Positions 26,001 through 39,300 of a stretch of 64,000 nucleotides of DNA are shown here, piece after piece. A program made the position numbers and the translations under genes. How positions within the stretch are numbered: position 1 is the first letter of the stretch; each line of letters starts with the position of its first letter. The DNA comes from Xanthostigma xanthostigma (taxonomy: Eukaryota > Arthropoda > Insecta > Raphidioptera > Raphidiidae): assembly GCA_963575645.1 (NCBI GenBank), contig OY754464.1, positions 4,154,001-4,218,000 on the forward strand. Direction: 5' to 3'. The notes below the pieces were generated by a model. That model ran no database searches, had not been told where the DNA came from, and saw nothing but the letters and a program-made list of their open reading frames with translations.

Positions 26001-29000
26001 CTTATTAGGACCCCCAGGATTAATAAATTCTTTTCCCGAAGTCTGATTAATTTGAAACTTTGCATACGTATCAAGGACCGATGACAATGCAATAATTTGA
26101 TAACAGTTTCCCATTATCCTTATTAGGACCCCCAGGATTAATAAATTCTTTTATAGATCCTCAAACTAAAAAGTGAAAAATAAAATATAGTTTAAAAAAA
26201 ACTAAAAAACACGCTTTATATCGGACTAAAAAGTAAAAAATAATTGTTTTAAAATAAGCTTAAAAAGCGTTGGGCGCTCGATGTACGAAAATGTGGAACA
26301 AAGCGCCCAACGCTTTTTAAGCTTATTTTAAAACAATTATTTTTTACTTTTTAGTCCGATATAAAGCGTGTTTTTTAGTTTTTTTTAAACTATATTTTTT
26401 TAATTTTTTCTTAAATTCGAAAAGGAAAATAAATACAATTTTTTTTATTTGATATAGTGATATTCAGAAAGTACATCGGGAATTGATTAAAGAATATTTT
26501 GAAAAGTTCGCGAGCTATGTATCTTAGATGTATGAGGTATATATATAATCGAGGAGTATGCAATTCATTTATTTTTGGTCCAAAATAGCGACGTAAAGAC
26601 CCCACAAACTAAGCGATTTTGTGCCTGCAATATTATGTACCCCGGTCGCATAAACGCATTGAGAAATTTTTGGGGTAGAAACGTTTGCCAGATATATTAT
26701 AGCCTTCTCGATTAGAACTAAGGACAATTAAGATAAACTACAAACAGCGTTGCATTTGTCACATGTTTGTTGTGGCTATCACTAATTGCGTCGTAAGAGC
26801 AGTGTTGTGACTTGTGAGATAGTGTTATAATTAACGTAATGAACAAAATATCGATAACTAGCCATGATGTAAGTACAATGTGTCGATTGTGCTTATCAAA
26901 TGGAAATGCAGAGATAGACATATTTATGTTTTCGAAAAGTCTTAAACATCAAGTAGCTGATGTCATCATGAAGGCTGCTCCCGTTCAGGTAAGTTCAGTT
27001 CATCATGTTTATATTTTTGCAAATAGTTTTTTAAGTCAATAATTCACAAATAATTCTATTTCTGTATAGATTAAAAAACATTTTTATTTGGAACTTTCTC
27101 AAAAAAATGTATGAATTTTGAAACATAATTTCACGAAGTAGTATTAATTATTCACGATTAAATAAATATTCTCCCATTTCTCAGATAAAGAGGTGCGACG
27201 AGATGCCGAATTTCATATGTCAGTTATGTCACACTCAACTGGAAACAAGTCACAAGTTCCAGATGCAAATACTACAGTCCGAGAAAACATTACGATGCTA
27301 TTTACAAGAATTACACGCCTCTGACACACAAATCAAGTCAGAGCGTTCAATTCAGACTCCTTATATCCATAATATTGATCCAGATATCGCTGTAAAATGT
27401 GAATACTTAAAACTTCCCGATGTGCCAACAAATTACAATCCAGTAAACGAAACGAGTGAAAAAATCTTTTTAAAATCCGAAATTAAAGATGAATCATTGG
27501 ATGATAATCTACCGAGCTCAACAGAATCTGCTGAAAATTTATTTAAAGCTGATTGTACTAAAATCAGTTACGAAAACAATATTGATGACATAGAAACTAT
27601 TTCATCAGCGTGTGATGATATAACAATAGTCGGTAAAGGCACAAATATAGATACATCGGAGAACGTCGAGTTTCGTCGTTCTGCTGATGTAACAAATTAT
27701 TTAGGTAAATGTAAAGAAATTACGAAAAATATTTCGAAGAACAAAACAAAAGAAATGAAATTGAATCAGTTAACGAAAAAGAAGCCTAAACGAACCAATG
27801 AGAAACCGTATCAGTGTGACGTTTGTAATATTAGTTACCAGGTGTTAAGAAGTTTGAGAAGACATCAGCGTATACACATTAGTGAATCAAAACACAATAT
27901 ACATACTGTTGAGAAACCGTACCAGTGTGATATTTGTAATAAGCGTTTCATTCAGCAAGGAATTTTAAATATTCACAAACGTACACATACTGGTGAGAAA
28001 CTATATCGATGTGACATTTGTGATAAACGTTTCAGCACTTCAGGCACTTTGAATCGACATCAACGTATACATACTGATGAGAAACCATATCCGTGTGATG
28101 TTTGTAATATGAGTTTCAAGGAATTGCACTACTTAAAAAGACACCAGCGTATGCATACTGGTGAGAAACCGCATCAGTGTGACGTGTGTAAAAAAAGATT
28201 TTCCGAGTCGTGCAATTTAAATGTTCATAAACGTACACATACCGGTGAGAAGCCATATCAATGTGATTGGTGTAGTAAGTGCTATAGTGTGTCCAGTCAT
28301 TTAAGTGTTCATAAACGTATACATACGGGTGAAAAGCCGTATCAGTGTGACGTTTGTAATAAATGTTTCTCCAACTTACGCAAGTTAAAAACTCACAAAC
28401 GTCAACACACGTGAGATGTTTACAACTATATACGTTGTTTGTAATTTGTTTTATCGCGATAAACTTATTTGATGTTGGTGAGAAATTTTTATTTAGTGAT
28501 TTTAGTGATCTGCTGTTCTATTCCACACAGTGTATAATAATATGTTCAAATAATAATAAATGTTTATTCAGTCAAAAGCAATATTTAATTTAATACGGCC
28601 TTATATTACAGAGACTATCAAAAACATAATTGTTGAAGAAGGGGCCAAGCTTGGTACATAGAAAAAACACATTCGCTGAAAAAAGAATTAAGATCTAAAT
28701 GTATACCAATAGTCCAAGAACGATCTTCGTGAAATATCTAAAATCTCAAACGGCTAAAAATTTCAGTGATCGTTCTGGGGGTTACAAGAAACTATTCTGA
28801 CTGTGAAAAAGTGTGCTCCGATTTGCAGTTAGGGTAGAAACCGCCCTTTAAAATTTTGTTTTCTAATTATCTCACAAACTATGAGATATATGAAAAAATG
28901 TTTCAATAAAAAGTTGTAGATTTTTATATTTGCTACGAAAAAGTGCTCCTCCCTCTTACCCCTATCTGCAATAGTTTACCCATAAATCGCCCCTAAAGGT

Positions 29001-32000
29001 AAAAAAATTGAAAATTCGTATTTTTCTCGGCTGATTCGGGTTTTTTGTGACATTTTGAGAAGAAATTATTCTTGGTATTTTCTTCGAAAAATGATTATTT
29101 TAGAAATTACAAAAAAACGAATATTACCCCCTTTGCACAATAGTGTAATCTAATTGTCGTGAATTATTATAAAGAAATCGTATCCATGATTTTAAAACGT
29201 AAAACAAACTTAAAATAAACGTTACCATAACTATAATTCAAAATCAAACTTGAGAATTCAAACAATTTGAATTATATTTTTACATTTATTTTAGACATCT
29301 ATTTGTACCGTTGTTTACGTGGCGTGTTTCTATGATTTTTTAAACAAAATTGTTGACATGGCCTGATAACTTTTAATATGAGAATAATAATTTTATATTT
29401 TTTCAAAAAGATTGCAAATGAAATTGCATAACATCCGAATTTTAATATTGATTTTCATAATTATTATTGTTTTTAATTTTCTGTATGTACTACCTACTTA
29501 AAAAAGTCTAAATCGATAGACGAAACGTCTTATATTAAATAAATCTAATATTTTTGACCACAGTACTGATAATTTTCCTGTTATTATCAAAAATTTAAAA
29601 AAAATGTTTTTCTACCAGTTATAATTAAATGAAATACGATTTTTATGAGATATATGAAAAAAGGTTTCGACAAAAAATTGTAGATTTTTATATTTGCTTT
29701 AAGAAAGTACTCCACCCTCTTACCCCTATCTACAATAGTTTACCCGTAAACCGCCCCTAAATGTGAAAAAAATGGAAATCATTTGTTTTTTCGGCAGATT
29801 CGGGTTTTTTGTGACATTTTAAGAAGAAAATAGTCCGCGTTTTCTTCGAAAAATGGATATTATAGAAATTACAAAAAGACGGTATCTATCCCTTTTGCAC
29901 GATACTGGAGTCTAATTGTCGTGAATTATTGACAAGAATAATTCGTATCCATGATTTTAAAATGTAGAATAGACTTAATAAAAGCGTTACCACGACTACT
30001 CAAATTCAAATCTGAGAGTTCAAAAAATTTTAATTATAATATTTGATTTTTCACATTATTTTTAGAAATTTATTTATACCGTTGCTTACGTGGCGTGTTT
30101 CTATGGTTTTTTAAACAAAATTATTGAAATGGCCTATGAAGTCACAGAAATGCCGCGCAAAAGAGACACGTTTCAATAATAATCAAAACATCTTGCCCAA
30201 AAAGAATATTTTTTTTTTAATTCAATAAGAATATTTTATTGAATGATTTCATGTGTTTGATAATTTTTAATATGATAATTATTGATTTTAAAATTATTTT
30301 CAAAAATTGTGCATATAATAGGTTCCTATATTATGTTATGAAATTGTGCTAACATTCGTTTTTTTATTATTTTTTATTTATTGTTAAAAATTTATAGTCA
30401 ACATAAACTTGTTACCATGTTTTTTGTCTTATGTTAATTGCTACGGTTAGTAATTAATGTTGATTTTCAAACCTACTTGAAAAAGTCTAAATCTATAGAC
30501 GTCTATAGATTTAGAGTTTTTCAAGTAGGTTTGAAAATCAAAGTCAATATTTTTGTCGAAACGTTAGCAATAAAAGAAAAGAATTATACCTATGTGTCCG
30601 CATTCCCGTTATTCATAATTATTGAAAATAATAATAATTATGTTGCGACATAATAATAATTATTTAGGATTCTTCTCTTGAAAAAAATAAGAATATTTTT
30701 ATGATCTTGTGACATAAAAATATTATGTAAGGGCATAATTTTATTATTTTTCGTCAGGATATTTTAAGTTAAAAAAATATTTTCAAAAAAAAATTCTGAA
30801 ATTGAAACGGGGTGCCATATCGCCTAACTTATATTAATTGCTATGGTTAGTAATTAATGTTGATTTTAATAATTATTGTTTTTAATTTTGACAGCTGACG
30901 ATGATATAGTGGGACAAGCTCCGACAATCATGCTATCTCTCTCACTACAGTATCGTGCAAAGGGGTGTCGTTTTTTTTGTAATTTCTATAATGTTAATTT
31001 TTCGAAGAAAACGCAAAGACTATTTTCTTCGTAAAATCTCACAAAAAACCCGAATCTGCCGAAAAAACAAATGATTTCCATTTTTTTCACATTTAGGGGC
31101 GGTTTACGGTTAAACTATTGTAGATAGGGGTAAGAGGGTGGAGTACTTTTTTATAGCAAATATAAAAATCTACAATTTTTTGTCGAAACCTTTTTTCATA
31201 TATCTCATAGTTTGTGAGATAATTAGAAAACAAAATTTAAAGGGGCGGTTTCTACCCTAACTGCAAATCGGAGCACACTTTTTCATAGTCAGAATAGTTT
31301 CTTGTAACCCCAAGAACGATCACTGAAATTTTTAGCCGTTTGAGATTTTAGGTATTTCACGAAGATCGTTCTTGGACTACAAGCTATCTTGGCAGACGAG
31401 CCATTTATGAATAATAGAAAATTTCAAAATATGAAAATTTTCTAACTGAACTTGGCACCCATTTAAATTTCAATACTTTTTTCCGCGAAGCTTTTCTTTC
31501 TACGCACTGAACTTGGCTTCTTTTTTCACATTTACGTTTTTGAAACTCGTCAGATATCATAACTGCCAGTGGGGAATCAGCGATAGAGTATCGAACTTGG
31601 ATCCTTTTTTCACATTATTTTATGTTTTAAATTTGTCAGATATAATAGCTGCAAGTACGGAATCTACGGTATACTGACACAGACTTGGTAATTGATCTAT
31701 TTTTATGTATTGTTCTTGTCTCATTCACTATTTACGTCTTTAGGCGTAAATACGAAATCCGTGGTGTACAAATTACAGTGTACCAAGGGTTCCAAGTTAG
31801 CCCACTTTTGTTGCAATCACGAGACAGGAATAATGAATTGCGCTGTAAAAGCACAGCGTGTGCTTGAGAGATAGGATTGACAATTAACATTAAGTATCGT
31901 AATGGATGAAGTATCAATAACTAGCCATGACGTAAGTGGTATGTGTCGATTGTGCTTAACAAGTGGGAATACAGTGATAGACATATTTATGTTTTCAAAA

Positions 32001-35000
32001 AGATTCAAACATCAAATAGCTGATGTGGTCATGAAGGTAGCTCCCGTTCAGGTAAGTGAATTTCTTACATGGAATAATAAAGCAAGTATTACATGCTGTT
32101 TATATTTTCACAAAAAAAATATTAATAATGAAATACTTATTTTAGAAAGTAATATAAATTATTTATGATTAAATAAATATTCTCTCATTTCTCAGATAAT
32201 TAGACGCGACAAGATGCCGAATTTCATCTGTCAATTGTGTCACACTCAACTGGAAACCAGTTACAAGTTCCAGATGCAAATCCTACAATCCGAAAAAACA
32301 CTACGAAGCCATTTACAACAATTTCACGCTTCTGACATACAAATCAAGTCTGAATGTTTCATTCAGACTCCTATTGAGACTCATTTTATCCATAATATTG
32401 ATCCAAATATCACTGTGAAGTGTGAATACTTAGAACTTCCCGATGTGCCAACAGATTATAATTCAGTAAATGAAATAAGCAGAGATATATTTTTAAAATC
32501 CGAAATTAAAGATGAACCTTTTAATGATAATCTGCCGAGCTCAGCGGAATCTGCTGAAAATATATTTAAGGCGGACTGTACTGAAACCAGCTATGAAGAC
32601 TCAAAAATCAGTATTGGTGACACCAAATTTGTTGACATGAGTGTCAACTGGAAAGAGCAAACGCCTATAAAAAAAATTAACGACAAAATGTCTTTAACAT
32701 CAAAAATCAAGGACGAAAAAATCAATTCATTAATTTCAACAGAATGTGATAATATAGATATTACCAGTAAAGACATCCACACATCGGAGAACGTCGAGTT
32801 TCTTCGTTCTGCTGATGTAACAAATTATGTTGATAAATGTAAAGAAAAGACCAAAAATACGGCGGTAAATCAGATGAAGAACAAAACCAAAGAAATGAAT
32901 TTGAATCAGTTTGACATTAGTAAAGTGGGTTGTAACGTTCCATCCGATTTAAAGAAAAAAAAGCCTAAACAAACTGGTGAGAAACCATATCAGTGTGACA
33001 TTTGTAATTATCGTTTCCAGACAACAAGAAATTTGAAAAGACACCAACGTATACATACAGGAGAGAAACCATATCAGTGTGACGTTTGTAATAAGAGTTT
33101 CAAGGAATCGTACGACTTAAGAAGACATCAGCGTATACATCAGAATATACGTATACATACGGGTGTGAAACCGCATCAGTGTGACGTGTGTAAAAAATAC
33201 TTTTCTGAGTTACACCATTTAAATGTTCATAAACGATCGCATACTGGCGAGAAACAATTTAAATGCGATTTGTGTAGTAAGCAGTTTACTACATCGAGTC
33301 ATTTAAAAGTTCATAAACGTGCACATACTGGTGAGAAACCGCATCAGTGTGACGTTTGTAAAAAATGCTTTTCTGAGTTGCCACATTTAAATGTTCATAG
33401 ACGGATACATACTGGTGAGAAACCGTATCAATGCGATTGGTGTAGTAAGTGCTTTACAACGTCAAGTCATTTAAACGTCCATAAACGTACACATACCGGT
33501 GAGAAACCATATCAATGTGACGTTTGTGATAAAAGTTTCATTGATGCAGGCACTTTGACAAGACATCAACGTACACACACTGGTGAGAAACCGTATCAAT
33601 GTGACATTTGTAATAAACATTTCTCTCACTTACATAACTTAAAAACTCACAAGCTTCGACATTCGTGATATGTTTACTACTATATTACTTGTTTTATCAT
33701 TTGTTTAAACGACATAAACTATTTGATAATGGTGAGAAATTTTAATTTAGTGATTGATCTGCTTTACCATTATATATATGTACAAGTAATACTATTAAAA
33801 TATGTTTATCTAAACATAACAAGTAGTGAAATTAATACTGCCTTATTCGCTAGGTACGTAACGGCAGCACCGCCTACTGTCCGCAATTTTCATGCTATGA
33901 CATTGTGTCAAATGAGCATTTTTTAAATCAGTGCTCCGCAACCTTTTCTCACCTACGACACACCAAAATTCTTGCTAGATTTCCGCGGCACACCGAAAGC
34001 TAAAATATATCACTAGATATCTTCTTTGGTTTTTTTGTAACACTTGTGCTGGGTTCTTCATCATCTATACGTGAAGACCGATCTTTTCCACGTAAAAATT
34101 TATCCATATTTAAAGGGGTATAAAAATAAATATGTATCACACGAACACTAACCACATACAATTCAGCAACACAATTAATAGTAATTATCGTTAATGGTAG
34201 AAACTTATTTATTTAACTTTGTATTGTTAAAATAGTGACAGCTCTGCACTGTTGCGACGACTGAGGCGACAACCGTCTCAGATTGACACGACGGCAAACG
34301 TGCGTTCTACACACTGTGTTTTTTCTTCATATTAAAATAACAATTGAAAAAATTAGTAACAATGTACCAACAAATAAAAATTTTCAAACATTGAAAAAAA
34401 ATAGTGCTAATTTATTTCAGTTACATTTTAAGGATACCAGAATTTTTTGAGCGATAACTAAGAAATTAAAAATTAATTCTTCAAATTTTGCAAAATATAA
34501 AATGTCAAATACACTGAATTTGACCGCGGCACACCTGTATCCGGCTCACGGCACACCAGTGTGCCACGGCACACCGGTTGCGGAGCACTGTTTTAAATAA
34601 CTAAGAATAATGAAACGGACCGTTAATTATATATATTTGAAATGGAACCCATCTTCCCGTCTCGCGGGGTATGTATTATATAAACAACTGATGACAAGTC
34701 GTTCGCATTTTAAATGATTCATACATAAAAAGTTTCACTTCGGTCGTGTGTGCCTCAATAATGCCTTTTTTAATATGTAATTAAAATGTGAGAAGTGAAA
34801 ATATTTTTAAAAATTGGTTGTCTGTAAAGTCGGTTTACGGACGATAGTTTTACGTGATAACGTATTCCGTAATACATAACCTAAATTCTACATATAATAA
34901 TTATAATAATTCGAATCTATGATATTCCATCTTTCGCTTCAAATTTAGGTTAATTTTATGTATTAAAATACTCACCACATATAATAATAATTGTTTTTTT

Positions 35001-36349
35001 TTTAACTTTCTTTCTTTCGTATTTATTTTAAGTCTCAAAGATTAATTGTCATAATATTTTGAAAACAATTGTTTCACTGTTTATATCAAATTCCAAAACC
35101 TACTTACAATATTTAAGAGCCCGTTTGCCGATCACAGACGGGAAGCTGTATTTTGCGGCGTGTGGTGAGGAAACATTTTGAAACATTCCATTCATAATAG
35201 TACACCTAATTATTGTGGTCTATGAGAATTGAATGCTCTCTCTCTATCTTTCACACATGTGAGAAGGATTGACAAAGAGAACCGAATTATTATATGCCTC
35301 GTTATAGTGATATACATACTATTACATGTGTTAGTATACTAACACAGACACGTATAGACTGCAGATATCAAATAGGGATGTGATATATTCATTTTATATC
35401 CAGAATTACAAAACTTTACAACATATAATTTATCTGCAAAGAAATAGTTTACAAAAAATAGAATTATGTTAAATGTCACAAAAATATGGAAAAAAATGTA
35501 TTGTATATTCATAATAATAACTATAATACAGTAGGTACTGTTTGTTACAATTAGGGTTGCCACCTTTTTTTCGAAAAAAAAAGTATTTTTTTAAAGTTGC
35601 AAAAATATAGGACTTTCATTATTTGTTTTATATATTATTTATTGAATTATTTAATTTATGACTGAGTTTCTTTACTCCACAGACCACAGTGACACAACTA
35701 TTAGCCAACTTATGAGCTATGGGAATCTAATACAGTTGCATAAATAAAAATTTGAAAAGAAGTTTGACCCTGCAGGCCATCCCTGTAACTTCCCGCTATT
35801 TTCGAGTTCAAAACGCTCAAAAATATATAAAATATAGCAAGAAGTTTATTTTTTAGCTCTTCGAGCCCAAAAAAAAAACACTTTGTTACGAAATTTTCGT
35901 TCACGATATCTCATGAACAAATGAACCGATTTTGATGCGATTTGCGGTAGTCGATGCAATTTTTTAACCTAAAAAAATAATTTATTACAGAAAAATCGAT
36001 TTCATAGCAATTTTACGAGCAATTTAAAAAAAAAACACTTTTTTACGATTTTTTCGTTCACGGTATCTCGTGAACAAATGAACCGATTTTGATGCGGTTT
36101 GCGGAAATCGACGCAGTTTGTTAAGGAGAAGAGCTGATTAGATTTTGGAATTAATCGGTTTAGTAGTTTAGAAAATATTTTACAAAAGCAAATTTTAAAA
36201 AATTTTAGAAACTTGTTTTTTTAAGATTTCTCAAAATTTTTTGGGCCGAATCGTTTCAAATTTTCAGGAAGTCTAAGTTCACCAAGTTCACGTCAGATGC
36301 CGCAAACCGCGTTTCAGTCGGACACTCCATTCAAAAGATATAAAAGGTT

Positions 36350-36384
<35 letters not shown>

Positions 36385-39300
36385 CCACACACATACAGCC
36401 CTACGGACATCATCGCCAAAATAGTTTTAATAGCTTCCTAGGACCTCAAAACGTCAATATCTGGCGAAAACTCGATTTTCGAAAATCGGGGTGAAACTAA
36501 TAACTTCCCGATTTTTGAAAAAAAAAATTTTTTTTTAAGCAGGAAGTTAATAATAAATCAGTTAATTTACTAGAAATCAATTAAAAAAATGAATGCACTC
36601 TTTTTATTTTTTTGGTTTTTTAATTCTGAATTTTTATTATGTACATAATTTTATTACAATTCATTCTTATTTTATTATGTCCACTCATGCGCCTAGGCAC
36701 AGGTTTTTTGACATTAGCGCGTTATAACTTTAAAAATATTAATTTTAGAAAAAAAGTTTGAATTAAAAGCTGTAGAAAATTTGTAGATTTAAAACTTAAG
36801 TCATTAGCATTTTATTGTTTAAACAATTTTTAGAAGAGATATGGATCCAAAAGTCAATAAACAAATCGTAATAGTTGAATAAGTCGTAAACGGTAAGTGA
36901 TACAAAAAAAAAGTATGGAACAAAAAAGATAGTAAATTTATTTATCTACAATAAAGGTTATTACCTTTTTTCGCCTCAAGTGCACGGTTAGGGAGATATA
37001 GGCTGAAACGGTTTTTGTCAAAATGGCGGCACTTCCGCCCTCCTAATTTGTAAGGATTTTGTGCATTTAGGGTCAGTACGTGATACTGAACCTATTTAAG
37101 AAAACAAAAAAAAGTTGTAGGATAATGCAGAAAAAAATTCTCTATTACCTGTACTAGTGCCATAGTAATTAAAACAGTTTTATTATTTACATCATTTTAA
37201 TTCAAAATTCTTATTTTGTCATCAATTCTGAATTTTTATTATGTAGGTACATAATTTTATTTGAATTCATATTTATTTTATTATCTCTTCATAATTAAAA
37301 TTCTCAATATATTCTATGTGTATAGATGTAAAATTAATCTCTTCCATTTTAATTATGCTGTGACAAAATTTTTTTTCTGTTTTGACTTTTCAGATAATTT
37401 TTCTTTTACTATTAAATACAATAACTTCCTATTGGAAGTTAAATATCAATATAAATCAATAAAATAAGTATTATAGATAAAATATTTACCTATTATATTT
37501 GGCAATGTTACATTTTTTCTTACGTACTGCTGACAAAGGTAATCTTGTTTATTTTCCAAGGCGATAATCCATGTTGAAACGCTGGACTTCTGTTGGTACA
37601 AAGCTGGAAATGAAGTCACTGTGGGCTCGCCTGCTAGCTCACAAAATTACAATAAGAACAGGGGCTATTGTTCTTTCAAGGTCATCTGCTGGCTCTGAGC
37701 AAGAACCAATCTGGAAACGGTATCTTGTAACGTGGGTGACATGAACAAAGGCCCACAAACAAACATTATGACATAGTGTGTGTTTGTAAAGATGTCTCGT
37801 GTGATGGCAAGGTGACCTCTTAAATGACAAGGAATGATTTTAATACCAACTGTGTAAAATGGTGTGTGTGTCGTAGCTGCCCTGGGAATGGTGTTGTCAC
37901 AACAAGCACGTTTCGAACAAAATGGTTGATGTTTAAAATACATTTCCTCTTATAATTGTAATTTTGTAAGAATTGAACAGTTTTTTATCCTTTTTTATTA
38001 AATAATATTGTTCATAACATAAGTAGACAATTTTGAAACTCCCGCTTTGATGCGCTTTGGTGAGCTGGCGCCATTTCAGCGATGCCAATGACTGAAAAAA
38101 GTTCGTCAAAAGTACATTTTCATTAATTTTCATGCTATCATGTTGGCATTAAAATTATTCCTTCAGACAAATAAGAGAAGCTCGAATAGCATTGAGTTTC
38201 ATACCCCTGGTCAGTCCTGCATTAAAGTTCCGTGTCCCGTATTATAGGAAATGTCCCGCATTATTACGTGAATTTTACGAGACCCGTGTGGCTATATGAA
38301 AAAGACTTTTTTTTGGCTCTTCAAATTCTACCCAAAACAAAGTTTTTTAGTTTAGTCGTTTGGTTTTGGTGTTCCTATTAATAAAACTTAAAAATATTGA
38401 TTTATTTAGCTTTATACCCCGCCCCCCAGAAAAAAAAATATCTACGCCCTTGTGTGAAGCGAGCACATAATAGCAATTAAGAAAACTAGTACTGAAATCT
38501 AGCGGCAAATCCAGCCTCGTATGCAGCGAACTTTAAATTAAAATCGTTGCAACGAATATATCAAACCACTATATAGTATACAACCCAGCCCTAAATTTTA
38601 ACGGCACATGCCAGCACAGATGATAATTTCAAAAACACCCGTTCTTTCCGTAGTTACAGCACCAGTCAATTCAACATATTACGATATTTTTTCATTGCAG
38701 AGCTACGGCTTCCCGTATAAACTGGGTCGTAATTTTGGAAAACAGGCTACGGCATATTTTTTTCTAGTTATATTAAGGATCAATCTATGTCCGTATTGTA
38801 ACAAATTTTTCATTTTTTACTTTGTTAATTAATGGCGAATGCTTTTAAAAGACACTTTTTACGGTTTTTAAAATTTTTATAAAAATTTTTCTGCTAAAAA
38901 AATTAAAAAAATGGTACAATAGGGACATAGATTGATCCTTAATCTCCATAAAAATAATTTTTCATAATTTTATCTCTCGTTTTACGATCAGATTTATACG
39001 GGACCGCAGACCACTGTATTGCATTGAGAAAACCAGGGGAAACGGGCTCTTAAGTATTTTCATACGTCAAAAAATTGATTTTTATAATGATAAAATTTGT
39101 ATGAAAACGATTTTTTCGAGAGATGAGACCTAGCTAAAACGATTTTTTGCCCCCCAAAATCCCTTTTCAGTAAATTTCATCTAAATCGTTAGGGCCGTTT
39201 TCGAGAAAAGCACGCACAGGGTCAGGCGGAACGTTAGGAACGTTACACTTTTTCGTGCATGCAGCCGGTGTTTCATCAATTTATAAGATTGGTGATTCAT

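Noticed and set aside
25760-26160. CRISPR-like array reading of the repeated units
   Set aside because: Eukaryotic context; units are long contiguous tandem repeats, not short repeats with unique spacers.
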